Made by a program: the position numbers and the translations under genes. Source: Bacillota bacterium (GTDB taxonomy: Bacteria; Bacillota; Clostridia; Oscillospirales; Ruminococcaceae). From it: a stretch of 8,808 nt of DNA. The notes beneath the pieces were generated by a model. That model did not search any database, was not told the DNA's origin, and worked only from the letters and a program-made list of their open reading frames with translations. Shown in pieces: positions 5,520 to 8,808 of this stretch. Every line of letters begins with the position of its first letter. The first letter of the stretch is position 1. The stretch spans positions 1 through 8,808 of the forward strand of contig JAEWYJ010000336.1 of assembly GCA_023395695.1 (NCBI GenBank), in the 5' to 3' direction.

Positions 5520-7673
5520 TTAAATATCCCGCATGGTCAGCGAAATACGCTTGCGCCTGGCGTCTACCTCCAGCACCTTGACCTTGACCACATCGCCCAC
5601 CCGTACCGCCTCGCTTGGATGCTTTAAAAAGCGGTCGCAGATGCGCGAGATATGCACCAGCCCGTCCTGATGCACGCCGATGTCGACAAACGCGCCGAAA
5701 TCGACAACGTTACGCACCGTGCCGTCGAGCACCATGTCGGGCTTCAGGTCGGAAAGCTCCAGCAGGTCGGAGCGCAGCACCGGCGGGGGTAGCTCGTCTC
5801 TGGGGTCGCGGCCCGGCTTTAAAAGCTCGGCAATCATGTCGCGCAGCGTGGGCTCACCGACGCCCAGCTCAGCCGCCAAAACAGCCTCGCCGCGTTCGGC
5901 CACCCGCGCAGGCAGCGTTTGCAGCTGTCCGGCACGCAGGTTCTCCCCGGTAAAGCCGCAGGCCTTGAGCAGGCGCTGCGCCGCCGTGTAGCTTTCCGGG
6001 TGCACCGCCGTATTATCCAAAGGGTTGTCGCTCTCCGCCACGCGCATAAAGCCCGCCGCCTGCTCAAACGCCTTTTTGCCAAGCTTTGGCACCGACATGA
6101 GCGCCTTGCGGGAGGTGAAATGCCCGTTCTCCTCGCGGTAAGCCACAATGTTCTTAGCTAACGCCGGGCCGATACCCGCAATGTACGCCAAAAGTGAAAA
6201 GGACGCCGTGTTCACGTCGACACCCACGGCGTTGACGCAGTCCTCAACCACACCGCCAAGCGTCTGGTCAAGCCGGTTTTTAGGCATGTCGTGCTGATAT
6301 TGCCCAACACCGATGGCCTTGGGGTCAATCTTAACCAGCTCCGCCAGCGGGTCCTGCAGCCGCCGCGCAATCGACACCGCCGAGCGCAGCGACACATCGT
6401 ACTGCGGGAACTCCTCCGCCGCGAGCTTGGAGGCCGAATAAACACTGGCACCCGCCTCGCTGACCACCATGTAGTCCACCGGCCTGTCCAGCGTCTTGAT
6501 AAGGTCGACAACAAAGATTTCCGATTCCTTCGAGGCAGTGCCGTTGCCGATGGAAATGACGCTGACGTCATGTTTTTTAATCAGCGCACGCAGCTTGGCG
6601 GCGGCTTCCTCAGTTTTGCTCTGCGGCGGCGTCGGGTAGACCACCGTCGTGTCCAGCACGCGGCCGGTGGCGTCAACAACCGCAATTTTGCAGCCTGTGC
6701 GGTAGGCGGGGTCAAGCCCCAGCGTCACCCGGCCCTTGACGGGCGGCTGCATCAAAAGCGGCTTTAAATTAAGCGCAAAGACCTTAATGGCCTGCTCGGC
6801 GGCATTTTCGGTCAGCGTGCTGCGCAGCTCGCGCTCCAAAGACGGAAAAATCAGGCGCGCAAGCGCGTCGGCACAGGCTTCCCTCACCACATGAATGGAC
6901 GGCGAAAAGCCCTTTTTGACCACCATGCGTTCCAGTGTTTGCAGCGCCGCCGGCATGTCGCATTCAATAGAGACCTTAAGCACCGCCTCGCGCTCCCCGC
7001 GGTCAATCGCCAGCACACGATAGCCCGCCACCCTTGCAACCGGCTCGGAAAAATCGCAATACATCGCGTAGACGCCCTGCGCCGCCTGCGGGTCGTCGGA
7101 TACCGAGCGCAGGCAGGCCGTGCGCTGTAAAAAGGCGCGCAGCGCACCGCGCACCGCCGCGTCGTCCGAGACCATTTCGGCAATAATATCCTTCGCACCC
7201 GCAATGGCGTCCTCCACTGTTTCGACGCCCTTTTCGGGGTCGACAAACGGCTCGGCCAGCGCCGGGGGCAGCGCAGCGCCGGTCTGTTCAAAAAATTTAA
7301 GCGCCAGCGGCTCCAGGCCCTTCTCCTTGGCCATCATAGCGCGGGTTCGGCGCTTTTTCTTGTAGGGCAGGTAGAGGTCTTCAAGCGCCGAAAGCATTTT
7401 GGCTCCTGCAATGGCCGCCGCCAGCTCATCGGTTAAAGCGCCCTGTCCCTCTATGGCCGCGCGTATCTCCTCGCGGCGCTTGTCAAGATTGCGCAGGTAG
7501 TTCAGACGGTCTTCAAGATCGCGCAGCTGACCGTCGTCTAACGATCCGGTTGCCTCCTTGCGGTAACGGGCGATAAACGGCACCGTGTTGCCCTCGTCGA
7601 GCAGCTTGACAGCGCTTTCAACCCGACTTTCGCGCAGCGAAAGCTCCTGCGCCAGTTGCTGTATCAGATTCAA
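5520..7673 (-). CDS. tex: Tex family RNA-binding transcription accessory protein, TTG start
   Basis: Tex is a cytoplasmic nucleic-acid-binding protein connected with transcription and RNA turnover. From the TTG start it has 717 residues, close to relatives such as Bacillus YdcI. Domains in order: the N-terminal Tex helical region with DEGNTVPFIARYRKE (27-41) and LEDLYLPYKKKRRT (97-110); a YqgF/RuvC-like domain beginning LGLDPAYRTGCKIAVVD (318-334) with SIGNGTASKE (374-383); the conserved GVGQYQHD (455-462); helix-hairpin-helix repeats (about 486-545, IAGIGPALAKNIV and VPKLGKKAF); and a C-terminal S1 RNA-binding domain (about 647-715, DFGAFVDIG). I prefer TTG 7673 because AGAGGGAG ends 6 bases upstream and family members begin at this point. 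The upstream in-frame ATG at 7697 has no visible ribosome binding site and adds eight unconserved residues. The YczE-family gene follows after 21 bases. Confidence 0.96.
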   Translation of the reverse strand: MNLIQQLAQELSLRESRVESAVKLLDEGNTVPFIARYRKEATGSLDDGQLRDLEDRLNYLRNLDKRREEIRAAIEGQGALTDELAAAIAGAKMLSALEDLYLPYKKKRRTRAMMAKEKGLEPLALKFFEQTGAALPPALAEPFVDPEKGVETVEDAIAGAKDIIAEMVSDDAAVRGALRAFLQRTACLRSVSDDPQAAQGVYAMYCDFSEPVARVAGYRVLAIDRGEREAVLKVSIECDMPAALQTLERMVVKKGFSPSIHVVREACADALARLIFPSLERELRSTLTENAAEQAIKVFALNLKPLLMQPPVKGRVTLGLDPAYRTGCKIAVVDATGRVLDTTVVYPTPPQSKTEEAAAKLRALIKKHDVSVISIGNGTASKESEIFVVDLIKTLDRPVDYMVVSEAGASVYSASKLAAEEFPQYDVSLRSAVSIARRLQDPLAELVKIDPKAIGVGQYQHDMPKNRLDQTLGGVVEDCVNAVGVDVNTASFSLLAYIAGIGPALAKNIVAYREENGHFTSRKALMSVPKLGKKAFEQAAGFMRVAESDNPLDNTAVHPESYTAAQRLLKACGFTGENLRAGQLQTLPARVAERGEAVLAAELGVGEPTLRDMIAELLKPGRDPRDELPPPVLRSDLLELSDLKPDMVLDGTVRNVVDFGAFVDIGVHQDGLVHISRICDRFLKHPSEAVRVGDVVKVKVLEVDARRKRISLTMRDI

Positions 7674-7687
7674 AAATGGCTCCCTCT
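7671..7687 (-). promoter_or_regulatory. Ribosome binding site and TTG start codon of tex
   Basis: On the minus strand, AGAGGGAG (7687-7680), then a 6-base spacer, then TTG (7673-7671). The ATG further upstream (7697-7695) is preceded by CCGAATAGATT, which has no Shine-Dalgarno match. This decides the start in favour of the TTG. Confidence 0.65.
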
Positions 7688-7706
7688 TTTCAAGCATAAT
7701 CTATTC

Positions 7707-7738
7707 GGTAAAAGGCCGGCCAAGAGGCGCGGCCTTTT
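7707..7738 (-). terminator. Hairpin terminator of the metallo-hydrolase gene
   Basis: AAAAGGCCG (7710-7718) pairs perfectly with CGGCCTTTT (7730-7738), extended inside by GCC (7719-7721) with GGC (7726-7728) and one bulged base, closing an AAGA loop. On the minus strand it is followed by TTTT then ACC, a short U tract. It lies 4 bases after the hydrolase stop and ends about 35 bases before the tex start, so partial readthrough into tex is possible. Confidence 0.7.
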
Positions 7739-7742
7739 GGTA

Positions 7743-8576
7743 TCAGGCTTTTTTTAGCACAAACGGCTCTCCGGGCGGCAGCAGCAAGCCGCGGCGGTCG
7801 CCGTTGGTCACATTTTTAAACACATCTCGCGGGTCGCCCTGATGCGCGGGCTGAACCGAGTCGTAGGTGCCGTAATGCAGCGGAAACAGCCATGCCTCGG
7901 GCAGGTTATTGGCCAGCACCGTTGCCGACGTATGGTTGAGGTGGTATTCACACATTGAAACATCCAGTGCCAGCAAGTCAATATTTTTAATGCGCAGATG
8001 CGCTTCCGTCAGGCGGGTATCCCCCGGAAAGAATAAGCGCCCGTCCGGCGTGTTGAGGATGTAGCCACAGCACTCCCCGGCCCGGAACGGTCTGCCGCCG
8101 CGCTTTAAATCCTTAAGCTGCCACGGGTGATCTGCCGGGGTAACCTCTACGGTGATGCCGCTCAGGTTAAACGGCTCGTCCTCGCGACAGACAAACGCCT
8201 GCTGCGGACTGACGCCAAGCTGGGTCAGCGCATGGTAAACGCGATAGGTGCCAAAAAGCTTTGCGCCCTTTCGCGCCAGTACCGGCGCCGTTACCGGGCC
8301 GAGGTGGTCGCTGTCCGAATGGGTGTAGAGCACGTAATCGGCACGCGGCACAGCCTGTGCAAAAATAGGCAGTGCAATTTTAAGCCTCAGCCCCACCTCG
8401 CTGCAATCTGCGTGGTCAGGCGCAAGCGACAACACCGGGTCGATGAGAATAATCGTCCCGCGGCAGTTAATCAAAAAGCCTGCGCCGCCCAGCCATGTGA
8501 CCGACGTATCGCCCCGGTCAGCAAAGGCGGCCGCCCCTATTGGCGTTGTGGTTAATATGTTTTCTGTTTGCGCCAT
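7743..8576 (-). CDS. Metallo-beta-lactamase-fold hydrolase, UlaG-like (COG2220 type)
   Basis: A 277-residue predicted cytoplasmic metal-dependent hydrolase. The N-terminal VTWLGGAGFLI (26-36) and IDPVLS (45-50) are the opening strands typical of UlaG-like proteins. Metal-site candidates are H86, D88, D90 and H91 in THSDSDHLG, H150 in ADHPW, D186 in FFPGDTRL and H234 in FPLHYGTYD. The usual HxHxDH motif is HxDxDH here, with Asp replacing the second His, a variant known in some subfamilies. UlaG itself is an L-ascorbate-6-phosphate lactonase, but no ascorbate genes are nearby, so the substrate is unknown. GGGAGGA lies about 6 bases before the ATG, which fixes the start. The gene has its own terminator at 7707-7738 and precedes tex. 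Confidence 0.88.
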   Translation of the reverse strand: MAQTENILTTTPIGAAAFADRGDTSVTWLGGAGFLINCRGTIILIDPVLSLAPDHADCSEVGLRLKIALPIFAQAVPRADYVLYTHSDSDHLGPVTAPVLARKGAKLFGTYRVYHALTQLGVSPQQAFVCREDEPFNLSGITVEVTPADHPWQLKDLKRGGRPFRAGECCGYILNTPDGRLFFPGDTRLTEAHLRIKNIDLLALDVSMCEYHLNHTSATVLANNLPEAWLFPLHYGTYDSVQPAHQGDPRDVFKNVTNGDRRGLLLPPGEPFVLKKA

Positions 8577-8688
8577 GGTGCTTCCTCCCTTTATTCGTCC
8601 TTAAAAATCGTTATTGCCTGTTTGAAACGGCTATCACAGCAAACGGCGCTATACTCTTGTGTGTTGAATTGGTTTAAAATACATAGAG

Positions 8689-8716
8689 TATTTATCTTGA
8701 GGCTGTCCGTTGCCAA
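8689..8716 (-). promoter_or_regulatory. Weak candidate promoter of the metallo-hydrolase gene
   Basis: On the minus strand, TTGGCA (8716-8711), a 16-base spacer and TAAATA (8694-8689) could form a sigma-A promoter about 113 bases before the ATG. An inverted repeat, AAATAC (8677-8682) with GTATTT (8688-8693), overlaps the -10. A competing -10, TATAAT (8738-8733), has no convincing -35. Both are weak assignments. Confidence 0.3.
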
Positions 8717-8808
8717 ATTGCCTGCACCCGGTATTATATTCGCAACGCCACTTCTGAATTTATTTATGATATTTTCCGCCCGCCGAAATGCTGCTGGCCC
8801 GATAAAGC

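Overview
The window reads as a chromosomal housekeeping segment of a GC-rich member of the Bacillota, most likely a gut-type Clostridia (Oscillospiraceae/Ruminococcaceae-like). That placement is inferred from the gene set (TmcAL/YlbM, acetate kinase, LytR-CpsA-Psr protein, YczE-family membrane protein, Tex), strong AGGAGG-type ribosome binding sites, near-consensus sigma-A promoters and G/C-rich third codon positions. I see no phage, transposase, CRISPR, tRNA or rRNA sequence.

Layout. Positions 1-372 (minus) hold the first 124 residues of tmcAL, which runs off the left edge. Positions 373-989 form a 617-base divergent intergenic region. It contains overlapping promoters built around an AT palindrome, then a hairpin-rich leader bracketed by inverted heptad repeats in front of ackA (990-2183, plus). 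A perfect 15-bp stem at 2221-2258 terminates ackA and also the convergent minus-strand pair LCP protein (3035-4294) and GNAT acetyltransferase (2276-2971). Positions 4295-4832 are noncoding, with the LCP promoter at one end and the terminator of the next operon at the other. Then come a YczE-family membrane protein (4833-5498) and tex (5520-7673), 21 bases apart and probably one transcript. A metallo-beta-lactamase-fold hydrolase (7743-8576) has its own hairpin terminator just ahead of tex. The last 232 bases are its upstream region.

How the genes relate. tmcAL and ackA are divergent neighbours that both handle acetate: AckA interconverts acetate and acetyl phosphate, and TmcAL consumes acetate and ATP to acetylate the wobble cytidine of elongator tRNA-Met. 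The LCP protein is a cell-envelope enzyme. Tex is an RNA-binding transcription/RNA-degradation accessory factor. The remaining genes have only family-level assignments.

No wholly new multi-gene system is evident. The most unusual part is the non-coding ackA/tmcAL interval, with paired inverted GTGAANN heptad arrays, mutually exclusive hairpins and a repeated 7-mer. It may be a structured leader RNA or a small mobile-like insertion.
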